Source: Streptomyces sp. McG3 (GTDB taxonomy: Bacteria > Actinomycetota > Actinomycetes > Streptomycetales > Streptomycetaceae). From it: a DNA stretch of 43,006 nt. Under the pieces are notes generated by a model that was not told the DNA's origin, made no database searches, and saw only the letters and a list, made by a program, of their open reading frames with translations. A program made the position numbers and the translations under genes. The stretch lies in contig NZ_JAAXYC010000032.1 in NCBI RefSeq assembly GCF_018619185.1, positions 1 to 43,006 on the forward strand, in the 5' to 3' direction. The first letter of the stretch is position 1, and every line of letters starts with the position of its first letter. This document shows positions 7,386 to 16,427 of this stretch, piece after piece.

Positions 7386-9350
7386 TCAGTCCGCCGAGGG
7401 CACCCAGCCCGTCGCCTCGATCCGGACGGCGTCCCGGGGCCGCTCCGCGTCGAAGACCGTGCGGAGGCCGTCGCGGACCCGCAGCCCGTCCACGTACGCG
7501 CCGCGTCCCACGTACAGCCGGTCGGTCGCGTAGCGCCAGCGCAGGCGTACGTCCCGGCCGCGCCACTCCGTCAGGTCCGCCTCCAGCCGGTGCCAGACGC
7601 GCCCCGACCAGCCGGTCACCGAGCCCGCCGGGTGCGGCTGCGGGTCCGGGCGGTGGCCGGGGCCCGGCGCGAGGGTGGTGAACGGCACCGGCTGCCAGTC
7701 CTGCCCCGTCGACGCTTCCAGGAAGAGCCCGTCGGACGTCGGTTCGGTGTCCCACCACAGCGCGCACTCCAGGCGGGCCCGTGCGGAGTCCAGACGCAGG
7801 GCGGGCAGGGTGAGGGTGGCGGTGGACGCGCTCGCCATCCCGGAGAACCACGCCGTACGCCCCCGCTCGGGCCGGACCGGAACGGCCCGCGCCAGCTGGT
7901 TGGCGGCCGCCACCCGGGGCGCACTGCCCGAGCGCCAGCTCCGCACCGGGTGGACGGAGTTGCCCAGCACGATGAGGAAGGTGTCGGTCGACGGGTCGAG
8001 CACCAGGCTGGTCCCGGTGAATCCGGTGTGCCCCGCACTGCGAGGGGTCGCCATCGCGCCCATGTACCAGTGCTGGTAGAGCTCGAAGCCCAGGCCGTGC
8101 TCGTCGCCCGGGAACGCGGTGTTGAAGTCGGTGAACAGCAGGTCGACCGACTCCTCGGACAGGATGCGGGAGCGGCCGTACACCCCGCCGTTGAGGAGCG
8201 TCCGGGCGAGGATCGCGAGGTCCCAGGCGCAGGAGAACACCCCGGCGTGGCCCGCCACCCCGCCGAAGCCGAAGGCGTTCTCGTCGTGCACCTCGCCCCA
8301 GACCAGCCCGCGATCGAGACCGGACCAGGGCGGCCGGGCGTCCTCGGTCGCCGCGATCTTCGGCTTCCAGGAGGCGGGCGGGTTGTAGCGGGTGCGGTGC
8401 ATCCCGAGCGGGGCGGTGATCTCGTCGCGGAGCAGGGCGTCCAGCGGGCGGCCGGTGATCCTCTCCAGGATCAGCTGCAGCGAGATCAGATTGAGGTCGG
8501 AGTAGAGGTAGGCGCTGCCCGGGGTGCTCGCCGGGACCTCCTCCCACAGCATCCGGAGCTTCCCCTCCCGGGTCGGCTCCTCGTAGAGCGGGATCCACGA
8601 ACGGAAGCCCGAGGTGTGCGTCAGCAGATGACGGACCGTGATGTCCTGCTTGCCGCCGCCCGCGAAGTCCGGGAGGTAGGAGGCGACCGCCGCCTCCAGC
8701 TCCAGCGCCCCGCGCTCGATCTGCTGGACCGCCAGGAGCGAGGTGAACAGCTTGGAGATCGAGGCCAGGTCGAAGACGGTGTCCTCGGCCATCGCGATCT
8801 GCTGGTCCGCCGGGAACTCCACCCCGGTGTCGGTCTTCTCGTCGTACGCGGCATAGCGCACCGCCTTGCCGATCGGCCGGTGCAGCGCCACCGTCCCGCC
8901 CCGCCCGGCGAGCAGGACCGCGCCCGCGTACCAGGGGTGCGCGGGGGAGTCGTCGAGGTAGGCCTCGGCGTCCCGGACGAGCTGGTCCAGCGGCCCCTGG
9001 AACAGCCCGGCGCGCGCGGCGCTCCCGCGCCGCAGCGTGGGCCGGTGTGCCCCTGACTCCATGCCCGCTCCCGTGTCCGCCGCTCCGTCCGCGGTCCCCG
9101 CTTGCGGCCCGCCCCGGCCGGCCGCGCCCGCGAGCGGAATCGGCGTCAGCGCGAGGGCACCGCCCAGCGCCAGTATCCCGCCGCCCAGCCGCCGCCGGGC
9201 GATGCCACGTCCGGCGGCGCGGGAGCCGGTGGCCAGGCCCCCGGCCGGACGTGGGCCGGTCGTGGATCCGTGGCCCCCGGCCGGCTCCGGGCCTCCTCGC
9301 GCGTCCCGGCCGTCCGCCGCCCGTCCGTCGTCCCGCATGTCCCCGGTCAT
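7386..9350 (-). CDS. Exported serine hydrolase (AmiE/class C beta-lactamase fold) with C-terminal beta-sandwich
   Basis: The 654-residue protein starts at ATG 9350, with AAGGAG six bases upstream; a TTG at 9356 is less likely. An unusually long, Gly/Arg-rich N-terminus precedes RRRLGGG and a hydrophobic stretch, a Tat- or Sec-type signal. The catalytic domain has Ser197-x-x-Lys200 (SISK), the YSD motif at 283 and HTGFTGT as the KTG-like strand. The segment GVAGHAGVFS is shared with AmiE/YbbE-type enzymes, which in Bacillus belong to muropeptide recycling. About 150 C-terminal residues (LTEWRGRDVRLRWRYATD, then GRGAYVDGLRV) look like a jelly-roll adhesion domain seen at the ends of secreted peptidases. 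The substrate is unknown; it may belong functionally with the neighbouring sugar locus. Confidence 0.85.
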   Translation of the reverse strand: MTGDMRDDGRAADGRDARGGPEPAGGHGSTTGPRPAGGLATGSRAAGRGIARRRLGGGILALGGALALTPIPLAGAAGRGGPQAGTADGAADTGAGMESGAHRPTLRRGSAARAGLFQGPLDQLVRDAEAYLDDSPAHPWYAGAVLLAGRGGTVALHRPIGKAVRYAAYDEKTDTGVEFPADQQIAMAEDTVFDLASISKLFTSLLAVQQIERGALELEAAVASYLPDFAGGGKQDITVRHLLTHTSGFRSWIPLYEEPTREGKLRMLWEEVPASTPGSAYLYSDLNLISLQLILERITGRPLDALLRDEITAPLGMHRTRYNPPASWKPKIAATEDARPPWSGLDRGLVWGEVHDENAFGFGGVAGHAGVFSCAWDLAILARTLLNGGVYGRSRILSEESVDLLFTDFNTAFPGDEHGLGFELYQHWYMGAMATPRSAGHTGFTGTSLVLDPSTDTFLIVLGNSVHPVRSWRSGSAPRVAAANQLARAVPVRPERGRTAWFSGMASASTATLTLPALRLDSARARLECALWWDTEPTSDGLFLEASTGQDWQPVPFTTLAPGPGHRPDPQPHPAGSVTGWSGRVWHRLEADLTEWRGRDVRLRWRYATDRLYVGRGAYVDGLRVRDGLRTVFDAERPRDAVRIEATGWVPSAD

Positions 9351-9515
9351 CCGCAACTCCTTCCCGCGCCCGGCGTCCGGTCACCGGGCCGTGCCCGCCG
9401 TGCCGGAGCCCGCGCGAAAGTAACTTCCGAAATATCGCCGAGCAGTGAAAGTTCCTGCCGCCGCAGAGATTACTGTCACCCTCGCGCTCCCGGGCGCGTC
9501 CCGGCCCCCAAAGAA

Positions 9516-9532
9516 TCTGACGCTGCATCAGA
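9516..9532. promoter_or_regulatory. Palindromic operator candidate (TCTGAC-N5-ATCAGA), copy 1
   Basis: The 17-bp inverted repeat (one arm mismatch) is preceded by AA and followed by AA. It lies 44 bases upstream of the nitronate monooxygenase start. A near-identical 17-bp element is found at 25812-25828. The size and symmetry suit a TetR-family dimer. No matching regulator gene lies beside it. Confidence 0.6.
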
Positions 9533-9575
9533 AAAAGCCTTCCCTCGGCCGCCCCGCTGCGGCATCCTGCCGCCC

Positions 9576-10685
9576 ATGGAGACGGAACTGAGCCGCCAAC
9601 TGGGAATCGAGCACGCCATCTTCGGCTTCACGCCGTTCCCCGAGGTCGCAGCGGCCATCACCAGAGCCGGAGGCTTCGGTGTGCTCGGGGCGGTGCGCTA
9701 CACCGCTCCCGAGGACCTCGCGCGCGACCTGGACCGCCTGCACGGCCTCGCCGACGGCAAGCCCTACGGCCTCGACGTCGTCATGCCGGCCAAGAAGGTC
9801 GAGGGTGTCACCGAGGCGGACGTCGAGGCGATGATCCCGGCCGGGCACCGCGGATTCGTGCAGGAGCTCCTGGCCCGCCACGGCGTGCCCGAACTGGCCG
9901 AGGGGGAGGTGTCCGGCTGGCGCATCACCGGCTGGATGGAGGAGGTCGCCCGGAACCAGCTCGACGTGGCCTTCGACTACCCGATCAAACTTCTCGCCAA
10001 CGCCCTCGGCTCCCCGCCCGCCGACGTCATCGAACGGGCCCACGACCACGGGGTCCTCGTCGCCGCCCTGGCCGGGAGCGCCCGGCACGCCCGGCGGCAC
10101 GCGGAGGCGGGCATCGACGTCGTCGTCGCCCAGGGGTACGAAGCCGGCGGCCACACCGGTGAGATCGGCTCCATGGTGCTGGTCCCCGAAGTCGTCGAGG
10201 CCGTCGCCCCGCTTCCCGTGCTCGCCGCCGGAGGCATCGGCAGCGGCGAACAGGCCGCCGCCGGGATCGCCCTCGGCGCGCAGGGCGTCTGGCTCGGCTC
10301 CCTCTGGCTCACCACCGAGGAGGCCGACCTGCACTCCCCGGCCCTGACCGCCAAGCTGCTCGCCGCGGGCTCCGGCGACACCGTCCGCTCCCGCGCCCTC
10401 ACCGGGAAACCCGCGCGCCAGCTCCGTACCGAGTGGACCGACGCCTGGGACGACCCGGCGGGGCCCGGCACCCTGCCCATGCCGCTCCAGGGGCTGCTGG
10501 TCGCCGAGGCCGTCTCCCGGATCCAGAAGTACGAGGTCGGCGAGCTGCTCGGCACACCCGTCGGGCAGATCGTCGGCCGGATGACCGGCGAACGCAGCGT
10601 CCGGGCCGTCGTCGACGACCTGACCCGCGGCTTCGAACGGGCCGTCACCCGCATGAACCGCATCGCCGGAAGGAGTGCCACGTGA
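9576..10685 (+). CDS. Nitronate monooxygenase / 2-nitropropane dioxygenase-like flavoprotein
   Basis: The 369-residue TIM-barrel FMN protein starts at ATG 9576 (METELSRQLG). The earlier in-frame start at 9102 would cross the divergent promoter. Family marks are AAAITRAGGFGVLG near the N-terminus, AQGYEAGGHTGEIGSMVLVPEVV and the phosphate-binding PVLAAGGIGSGEQAAAGIALGAQGVWLGS region. In length and these motifs it recalls actinobacterial proteins such as mycobacterial Rv1533. Members oxidise nitronates or act as flavin reductases in acyl-CoA catabolism. Its stop overlaps the GTG of the following acyl-CoA ligase by four bases, so a CoA-pathway role is likelier than nitroalkane detoxification. 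The ribosome-binding site is weak. Confidence 0.88.
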   Translation: METELSRQLGIEHAIFGFTPFPEVAAAITRAGGFGVLGAVRYTAPEDLARDLDRLHGLADGKPYGLDVVMPAKKVEGVTEADVEAMIPAGHRGFVQELLARHGVPELAEGEVSGWRITGWMEEVARNQLDVAFDYPIKLLANALGSPPADVIERAHDHGVLVAALAGSARHARRHAEAGIDVVVAQGYEAGGHTGEIGSMVLVPEVVEAVAPLPVLAAGGIGSGEQAAAGIALGAQGVWLGSLWLTTEEADLHSPALTAKLLAAGSGDTVRSRALTGKPARQLRTEWTDAWDDPAGPGTLPMPLQGLLVAEAVSRIQKYEVGELLGTPVGQIVGRMTGERSVRAVVDDLTRGFERAVTRMNRIAGRSAT

Positions 10686-12232
10686 ACCAGCCGCCCAACG
10701 GCTTCTGGGCCCAGGCCGCCGCCGACCCCGACCGCACTGTCCTGATCGCCCCCGGCGGCGAGGAGTGGAGCGCGGGCCGGCTCCACGCCGACGTCAACCG
10801 CATGGTCCACGGACTGCGCGCGGCCGGGCTGCGCGAGGGCGACGCCTTCGCCGTCGTGCTGCCCAACGGCGTCGAACTCCTCACCGCCCACCTCGCCGCC
10901 TCGCAGGCCGGCTTCTACCTCGTCCCGGTCAACCACCACCTCGTCGGCCCCGAGATCGCCTGGATCGTCGCCGACTCGGGGGCCCGTGTCCTGATCGCCC
11001 ACGAACGCTTCGCGGCCACCGCGACGGCCGCCGCCGACGAGGCGGAACTGCCCGCGACCCACCGCTACGGCGTCGGCACGGTCCCCGGCTGCCGCCCCTA
11101 CGCCGAACTCCTCGAAGGCCACCCGGCCACCCCGCCCGAGGGCCGCACCCTCGGCTGGGTCATGAACTACACCTCGGGCACCACGGGCCGCCCGCGCGGC
11201 ATCCGGCGCCCCCTGCCCGGCAAACTCCCCGAGGAGACCTACCTCGGCGGGTTCCTGGGCATCTTCGGCATCCGCCCGTTCGACGACAACGTCCACCTGG
11301 TCTGCTCACCGCTGTACCACACCGCCGTGCTCCAGTTCGCGGGCGCGGCACTCCACATCGGCCACCCGCTGGTCCTGATGGACGGCTGGTCCCCGGAGGA
11401 GATGCTGCGCCTCATCGACGCCCACCGGTGCACCCACACCCACATGGTCCCCACCCAGTTCCACCGTCTGCTCGCGCTCCCCGACGAGGTGAGGGCCCAC
11501 TACGACGTCTCCTCCATGCGGCACGCCATCCACGGGGCGGCCCCCTGCCCCGACCACGTCAAACGCGCCATGATCGACTGGTGGGGGAGCTGTGTCGAGG
11601 AGTACTACGCGGCCAGCGAGGGCGGGGGAGCGTTCGCCACCGCCGAGGACTGGCTGAAGAAGCCGGGCACCGTCGGCAAGGCCTGGCCGATCAGCGAGCT
11701 GGCCGTCTTCGACGACGACGGCAACCGGCTCCCGGCGGGCCAACTGGGCACCGTCTACATGAAGATGAGCACCGGCGGCTTCAGCTACCACAAGGACGAG
11801 ACGAAGACCCGGACGAACCGCATCGGCGACTTCTTCACCGTCGGCGACCTCGGCGTGCTCGACGCGGACGGCTACCTCTTCCTCCGCGACCGCAAGATCG
11901 ACATGATCATCGCTGGCGGGGTCAACATCTACCCCGCCGAGATCGAGTCGGCCCTGCTCACCCACCCCGCCGTCGCGGACGCCGCCGCCTTCGGCATCCC
12001 CCACGCCGACCGGGGCGAGGAGGTCAAGGCCGTCGTCGAACCGGCCGAGGGCCACGAGCCGTCGGACGCGCTCGCCGCCGCGATCCTCGCCCACTGCGAG
12101 GAGCGGCTCGCCGGGTACAAACGGCCCCGGAGCCTCGACTTCATCGCCGCCATGCCCCGCGACCCCAACGGCAAGCTCTACAAACGGCGGCTGCGCGAAC
12201 CGTACTGGGAGGGCTTCGAACGCCCGCTGTAG
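10682..12232 (+). CDS. Acyl-CoA synthetase (AMP-forming), FadD4-like
   Basis: The 516-residue adenylate-forming enzyme starts at GTG 10682 after AAGGAG; GTGA overlaps the upstream stop. It has the P-loop YTSGTTGRPRG (about 163-173), the GDLGVLDADGYLFLRDRK core with the hinge Asp, IIAGGVNIYPAEIES and the C-terminal catalytic lysine in DPNGKLYKRRLRE. It activates a carboxylic acid to an acyl-CoA via acyl-AMP. The GRPRGIRRP form of the P-loop is one I associate with mycobacterial FadD4-type ligases. It is translationally coupled to the flavoprotein gene and probably under the palindrome at 9516. The acid substrate is not known. Confidence 0.92.
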   Translation: MNQPPNGFWAQAAADPDRTVLIAPGGEEWSAGRLHADVNRMVHGLRAAGLREGDAFAVVLPNGVELLTAHLAASQAGFYLVPVNHHLVGPEIAWIVADSGARVLIAHERFAATATAAADEAELPATHRYGVGTVPGCRPYAELLEGHPATPPEGRTLGWVMNYTSGTTGRPRGIRRPLPGKLPEETYLGGFLGIFGIRPFDDNVHLVCSPLYHTAVLQFAGAALHIGHPLVLMDGWSPEEMLRLIDAHRCTHTHMVPTQFHRLLALPDEVRAHYDVSSMRHAIHGAAPCPDHVKRAMIDWWGSCVEEYYAASEGGGAFATAEDWLKKPGTVGKAWPISELAVFDDDGNRLPAGQLGTVYMKMSTGGFSYHKDETKTRTNRIGDFFTVGDLGVLDADGYLFLRDRKIDMIIAGGVNIYPAEIESALLTHPAVADAAAFGIPHADRGEEVKAVVEPAEGHEPSDALAAAILAHCEERLAGYKRPRSLDFIAAMPRDPNGKLYKRRLREPYWEGFERPL

Positions 12233-12242
12233 CGGCGACCGC

Positions 12243-12275
12243 GTCCGGGAGGGGCGGACCGCGCCCCTCCCGGAC
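12243..12275. terminator. Strong hairpin terminator between convergent genes
   Basis: A perfect 14-bp stem (GTCCGGGAGGGGCG / CGCCCCTCCCGGAC) with a 5-base loop begins 10 bases after the acyl-CoA ligase stop. It lies in the 113-bp gap before the convergent acylase gene. A 12-base direct repeat (CAGCCCTCCCGG at 12305 and 12327) follows. Confidence 0.75.
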
Positions 12276-12345
12276 CGGGCCGAGGGCTTTCCCGGACCGG
12301 CCCACAGCCCTCCCGGGCGTGACCCGCAGCCCTCCCGGCTCTCGC

Positions 12346-14760
12346 CTACCGCCGCTCGTGCACCCGCACCACCCGCAGAGCCGGCGAGCGTGCGATGTCC
12401 TTCTCGCAGAACCGGGACGTCACCCAGCGCTCACCCGCGTACAGCCGGGTCTGGTCGCTGTGGTGCGGTGACTTCACGTTCTCCGACTGGGAGTACGTCA
12501 GCAGCGTCCGGGCCACCGGGCAGCGGCTGTCGTCCCAGCCGACCGCCTGGATGTAGCTGGAGCCTGCCGACACCTCCGGGTAGCCGCCGGCCGCCGCGTT
12601 CCACACCGGCTCGGTCTTGTTCCAGATGCCCAGCGACTCCGTCCCGCCGCCGATCGGGAACCGCTTGCCGTTCCGCACGACGAACTGGTGCTCGCCCAGC
12701 GGCGCGTCCAGCGCGATGCCCGCCGCCCGCAGCTCCGCCACCGCGTCCGCCAGTGCCCGGCCCACGCCGGGTGCGGCCGTGTTCAGGCCGCGCGGGGTGC
12801 GCACCGGGTCGGCCGGGTCGAACGGCGTCCTCCACAGCTCGGCGGCGGGTACCGACGACGCCTTCCGCCAGAACCGGTCGAAGAGCAGCGCGCCCCTGCT
12901 GTCGCTGTCCACGGTCCGGTCCCAGCGCCGCACCACCCCGCAGGCCGCCGACACGTCGACCGGCGTCCCGTCGGTGCCCACGGCCGTGCCGCCCGGCAGG
13001 GCCGCACACCACTTCGCCGTCCCGGAGGCGGCCAGATCCCCGGCGGGCGCACGGTTGGCGAACTGCTGCCGCTGGAGGTCCCCGACCCGGAGCCTGCCCC
13101 GGTCCGCCATCGACGCGACGTCCTCGACCGCGCCGCGCGTCCGCAACGACCGGGGCGTCGCGATCGTGCCGAAGACCCGCTCGTACCCGGCCAGCGGCCG
13201 GTCCGCGTTCGTCAGCCACGCGCTGTCGTTGGAGTTCTCCACGTACGGCTGGTTCTTCAGTACAGGCATCCGGCCCGGGCCGAAGATCCCCGGCCGCACC
13301 GCGTCCGGGTCGCTTCCCAGCGCGCAGTCCGCCCTCGACCCGTCCAGCACCGCGAGGCCGGACGCGGGGTAGGTGGCCCGGCCCAGCGGGGTCGAGCAGC
13401 GCTCCGCCAGCTCGTCCGTGATCCTCGGCAGCACCTGCGACTGGGCGAAGAACGAGTGCCCCGCCCGGTCCGCGGCGATCGTGTTCACCCACGGCATGCC
13501 CTGCGACCGGTGCAGCGCACGCTCGACGTCACCCGTGGAGCGGGCCTTGCCGAAGCCCAGACCGGTGTCCGCCATCCGCAGATTCGTCGCGTTCGGGTCG
13601 TTCAGCGCGTACGCCGTGCTCGCCGTCCACGGCAACGGCAGCCCCGCGCCCATCGAGGTGACCACCGGCCCGTAGCGGGTCCACCACTGGGTGCGGGTCA
13701 CGTCGGCCCCGCCCTTCACCGGGACGCTCACTGTCCGCTTCGTCATCCGCTCCCGCTCGCCGTCCACCAGATAGGCGGTCGGGTCGGCCGGATCGAGGGT
13801 GAGCTGATGCAGGTTCAGCGTGACGCCCGTGGCGACCGTATGGCTCCACGCCACATCGGCGTTGTGCCCGATCGAGATCGTCGTCGAGCCCAGCAAGGAC
13901 GCACCCGACACGTTCAGCTCGCCGGGGATCGTCTGCTGCGCCTGCCAGAAGCGGCGCCCGCCCTGCCACGGGTAGTGCGGGTTGCCGAGCAGCAGCCCGC
14001 GCCCGTTCACCGTGGTGGAGCCGCCGAAGGCCACCGCGTTGGACCCCATGTCCGCGTTCTGCGTCGACAGCAGCCGCTCCGCCGCCGTCGCCGCCTCCTC
14101 GGGCGTGACCCCGGCCGCCGGGGGAGCGGCGGTCGGCGGCCGGGCGGCCGTGATGCCGTCGATCCCGCGCCCCTGGCCGCCGAGCACCGCCAGCGCGTAG
14201 CCGCGCGCCGCCACGTCCAGCGCCGTCACCGGGCGCACCCAGGACGCGCCCCGGCAGGCCGGGTCGGTGATCCGGTTCTGCGCGATCCACGCGTTGTACC
14301 CGGCGGCGAACCCGCGCATCGTCTCCTTGACGTCCCGGCTCGGACCGGCGGGCGCGGGCTCCTTGAGCAGCTTCTCCACCGTGCCGGAGTCCCGGACGCC
14401 CCGGAAGTACAGGTCGCTGGAGAGGTTCGTCGCCGCCGAGGAGAGGGAGTAGTCCGTGGCGGCGTCCGGGCCGAAGAACCTCGACCGCTCCCCGCGCACC
14501 GTGAGGAAGCCGTCCGCCAGCGTGCACACCTGGTCGGCGGCCTGCGCCCAGCCGGTGCCGAACCCCAGCCGCGCGTAGTCCTTCGCCACGATGTGCGGAA
14601 TGCCGTACTCCGTGTACCGGATGACGGCGGAGAGACCGCCCCCGGACGGGTGCCGCGACCCGGGGGCCCCGGACGCGGCGGCCGGCGGCAGCGAGGCCGA
14701 CACGGTGAACAGGGCGAGACCGGCGACCCCGAGCAGTCTCAGACGGTTGCGTAACGTCAA
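12346..14760 (-). CDS. Exported penicillin acylase-family (Ntn) amidohydrolase
   Basis: The 804-residue precursor starts at TTG 14760, six bases after GGGAGG, directly before a clean signal peptide (basic n-region, GVAGLALFTVSASL core, PAAASG cleavage region). A longer in-frame TTG at 14820 lacks such support. The family's self-cleavage point is MG-SNAVAFGG: Gly239-Ser240, with Ser240 as N-terminal nucleophile of the large chain. RYTEYGIPHIVAKDY near the start and the ENSNDSAWLTNADRPL segment are also typical. Relatives hydrolyse acyl amides such as acyl-homoserine lactones or lipopeptide side chains (aculeacin acylase class). It would release an acid that the flanking acyl-CoA ligases could activate; that link is inference. 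Confidence 0.9.
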   Translation of the reverse strand: MTLRNRLRLLGVAGLALFTVSASLPPAAASGAPGSRHPSGGGLSAVIRYTEYGIPHIVAKDYARLGFGTGWAQAADQVCTLADGFLTVRGERSRFFGPDAATDYSLSSAATNLSSDLYFRGVRDSGTVEKLLKEPAPAGPSRDVKETMRGFAAGYNAWIAQNRITDPACRGASWVRPVTALDVAARGYALAVLGGQGRGIDGITAARPPTAAPPAAGVTPEEAATAAERLLSTQNADMGSNAVAFGGSTTVNGRGLLLGNPHYPWQGGRRFWQAQQTIPGELNVSGASLLGSTTISIGHNADVAWSHTVATGVTLNLHQLTLDPADPTAYLVDGERERMTKRTVSVPVKGGADVTRTQWWTRYGPVVTSMGAGLPLPWTASTAYALNDPNATNLRMADTGLGFGKARSTGDVERALHRSQGMPWVNTIAADRAGHSFFAQSQVLPRITDELAERCSTPLGRATYPASGLAVLDGSRADCALGSDPDAVRPGIFGPGRMPVLKNQPYVENSNDSAWLTNADRPLAGYERVFGTIATPRSLRTRGAVEDVASMADRGRLRVGDLQRQQFANRAPAGDLAASGTAKWCAALPGGTAVGTDGTPVDVSAACGVVRRWDRTVDSDSRGALLFDRFWRKASSVPAAELWRTPFDPADPVRTPRGLNTAAPGVGRALADAVAELRAAGIALDAPLGEHQFVVRNGKRFPIGGGTESLGIWNKTEPVWNAAAGGYPEVSAGSSYIQAVGWDDSRCPVARTLLTYSQSENVKSPHHSDQTRLYAGERWVTSRFCEKDIARSPALRVVRVHERR

Positions 14761-14914
14761 GGTGTTCCTCCCAGCGGTACGGGTGGCACGGCGGCCGGTC
14801 CGGACCGTCCGAACGGCCAAGCGCCACTCAGCCAGGGAGCCCCGGGAGCTGTCAACCGTCTGGTCGGTATCCAGCCTCTTGACCCCCGGGGGCCGGGCCG
14901 CACAGGATCACGCC

Positions 14915-16414
14915 ATGACAGGTGTACGCAGCAGCACAGTCGACGGCGTCCTCACCCGCAGCGCCCGGCGCAGCCCCGACCGGACCGCCGTGCGGTACGC
15001 GGGCCGGGCCTGGACCTACCGCTCCCTGGACGCCGCCGTCTCCACGGCCGCCGCCGTCCTCACCGAGGAGCACGGACTCGCCCCCGGCGACCGGGTGGCC
15101 GCATACGCGCACAACTCCGACGCCTATCTGATCGGCTTCCTCGCCTGCGCACGGGCCGGGTTCGTCCACGTACCGGTCAACCAGAACCTCACCGGTGACG
15201 ACCTGGCCTACCTCCTCGACCAGTCCGGCTCCTCCCTCGTCCTGACCGACCCGGACCTCGCCGCGCGGCTCCCCGCCGGACTCCCGGTGCGCGCGCTGCG
15301 CGACGACCCCGGCTCGCTGCTCGACGCCCTGGAGGCGGAACGGGCGTTCACCCCCCTGCTCCCGCCCGCCTCCGACGATCTGGTGCAGCTGCTGTACACC
15401 TCCGGGACCACCGCGCTGCCCAAGGGCGCGATGATGACGCACGGGGCCCTGGTCCACGAGTACGTCAGCGCGATCACCGCGCTCGGCCTCGCCGCGGACG
15501 ACCGGCCCGTGCACTCCCTGCCGCTCTACCACTCCGCCCAGATGCATGTGTTCCTGCTGCCGTATCTGGCGGTCGGCGCGGAGAACACCATCCTGGACGC
15601 CCCGGACGCCGCCACGATCTTCGACCTCGTGGAAGCGGGGGAGGCCGACAGCCTGTTCGCTCCGCCCACGGTCTGGATCGGCCTCGCCAACCACCCGGAG
15701 TTCGCCGGCCGCGACCTCTCCGGTCTGCGCAAGGCGTTCTACGGGGCCTCGATCATGCCCGTGCCCGTCCTGGAGCGACTGCGCGCACGCCTCCCGCACC
15801 TGGCCTTCTTCAACTGCTTCGGTCAGAGCGAGATCGGCCCCCTGGCCACCGTGCTGGGCCCCGACGAGCACGAGGGCCGGATGGAGTCCTGCGGCCGGCC
15901 CGTCCTCTTCGTGGAGGCGCGGGTCGTCGACGAGAAGGGCGAGGACGTCCCCGACGGCACCGCCGGCGAGGTCGTCTACCGCTCGCCCCAACTGTGCTCC
16001 GGCTACTGGGACAAGCCCGAGGAGACGGCGGACGCCTTCCGCGACGGCTGGTTCCACTCGGGCGACCTCGCGGTCCGCGACGCCGAGGGCTTCCTCACCG
16101 TCGTCGACCGGGTCAAGGACGTCATCAACTCCGGCGGCGTCCTGGTCGCCTCCCGTCAGGTCGAGGACGCGCTCTACACCCACCCCGCCGTCGCCGAGAC
16201 CGCCGTCATCGGCCTCCCCGACGACCGCTGGATCGAGGCCGTCACCGCCGTCGTCGTCCTGCGCGGCGAGGCGGACGAGAGCGAACTCGTCGCCCACGCA
16301 CGCGAGAAGCTCCCCGCCTTCAAAGCGCCCAAGCGGGTCGTGTTCGTGGCGGCGCTCCCGCGCAACGCCAGCGGAAAGATCCTCAAGCGGCAACTGAGGG
16401 ACGAGCTGGCCTGA
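14915..16414 (+). CDS. Acyl-CoA synthetase (AMP-forming)
   Basis: The 499-residue adenylate-forming ligase starts at ATG 14915 (MTGVRSSTVDGVL); a start at 14591 would run into the divergent acylase gene. Motifs are the P-loop YTSGTTALPKG (161-171), SLPLYHSAQMH, the GQSE acceptor region, FHSGDLAVRDAEGFLTVVDR and the C-terminal NASGKILKRQLRDEL lysine. It resembles long- or medium-chain fatty acyl-CoA ligases of the FadD13 type. It stands alone, divergent from the acylase gene with 154 bp between. That gap holds an imperfect ACCG-N6-CGGT inverted repeat near 14854-14867, possibly a TetR site. Confidence 0.92.
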   Translation: MTGVRSSTVDGVLTRSARRSPDRTAVRYAGRAWTYRSLDAAVSTAAAVLTEEHGLAPGDRVAAYAHNSDAYLIGFLACARAGFVHVPVNQNLTGDDLAYLLDQSGSSLVLTDPDLAARLPAGLPVRALRDDPGSLLDALEAERAFTPLLPPASDDLVQLLYTSGTTALPKGAMMTHGALVHEYVSAITALGLAADDRPVHSLPLYHSAQMHVFLLPYLAVGAENTILDAPDAATIFDLVEAGEADSLFAPPTVWIGLANHPEFAGRDLSGLRKAFYGASIMPVPVLERLRARLPHLAFFNCFGQSEIGPLATVLGPDEHEGRMESCGRPVLFVEARVVDEKGEDVPDGTAGEVVYRSPQLCSGYWDKPEETADAFRDGWFHSGDLAVRDAEGFLTVVDRVKDVINSGGVLVASRQVEDALYTHPAVAETAVIGLPDDRWIEAVTAVVVLRGEADESELVAHAREKLPAFKAPKRVVFVAALPRNASGKILKRQLRDELA

Positions 16415-16427
16415 GCCCGGTCGCCTG

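Noticed and set aside
6376..9528. A 1050-codon minus-strand frame covering the lacI-type gene and the serine hydrolase gene
   Set aside because: It is a shadow in another frame of the serine hydrolase gene and antisense of the regulator gene; no domain is visible.
9102..9575. Upstream in-frame extension of the nitronate monooxygenase
   Set aside because: It overlaps the divergent serine hydrolase start and the palindrome; the conserved protein begins at METELSRQLG.
14591..14914. Upstream in-frame extension of the second acyl-CoA ligase
   Set aside because: It is antisense to the signal-peptide end of the acylase gene; family similarity begins at MTGVRSSTVDG.
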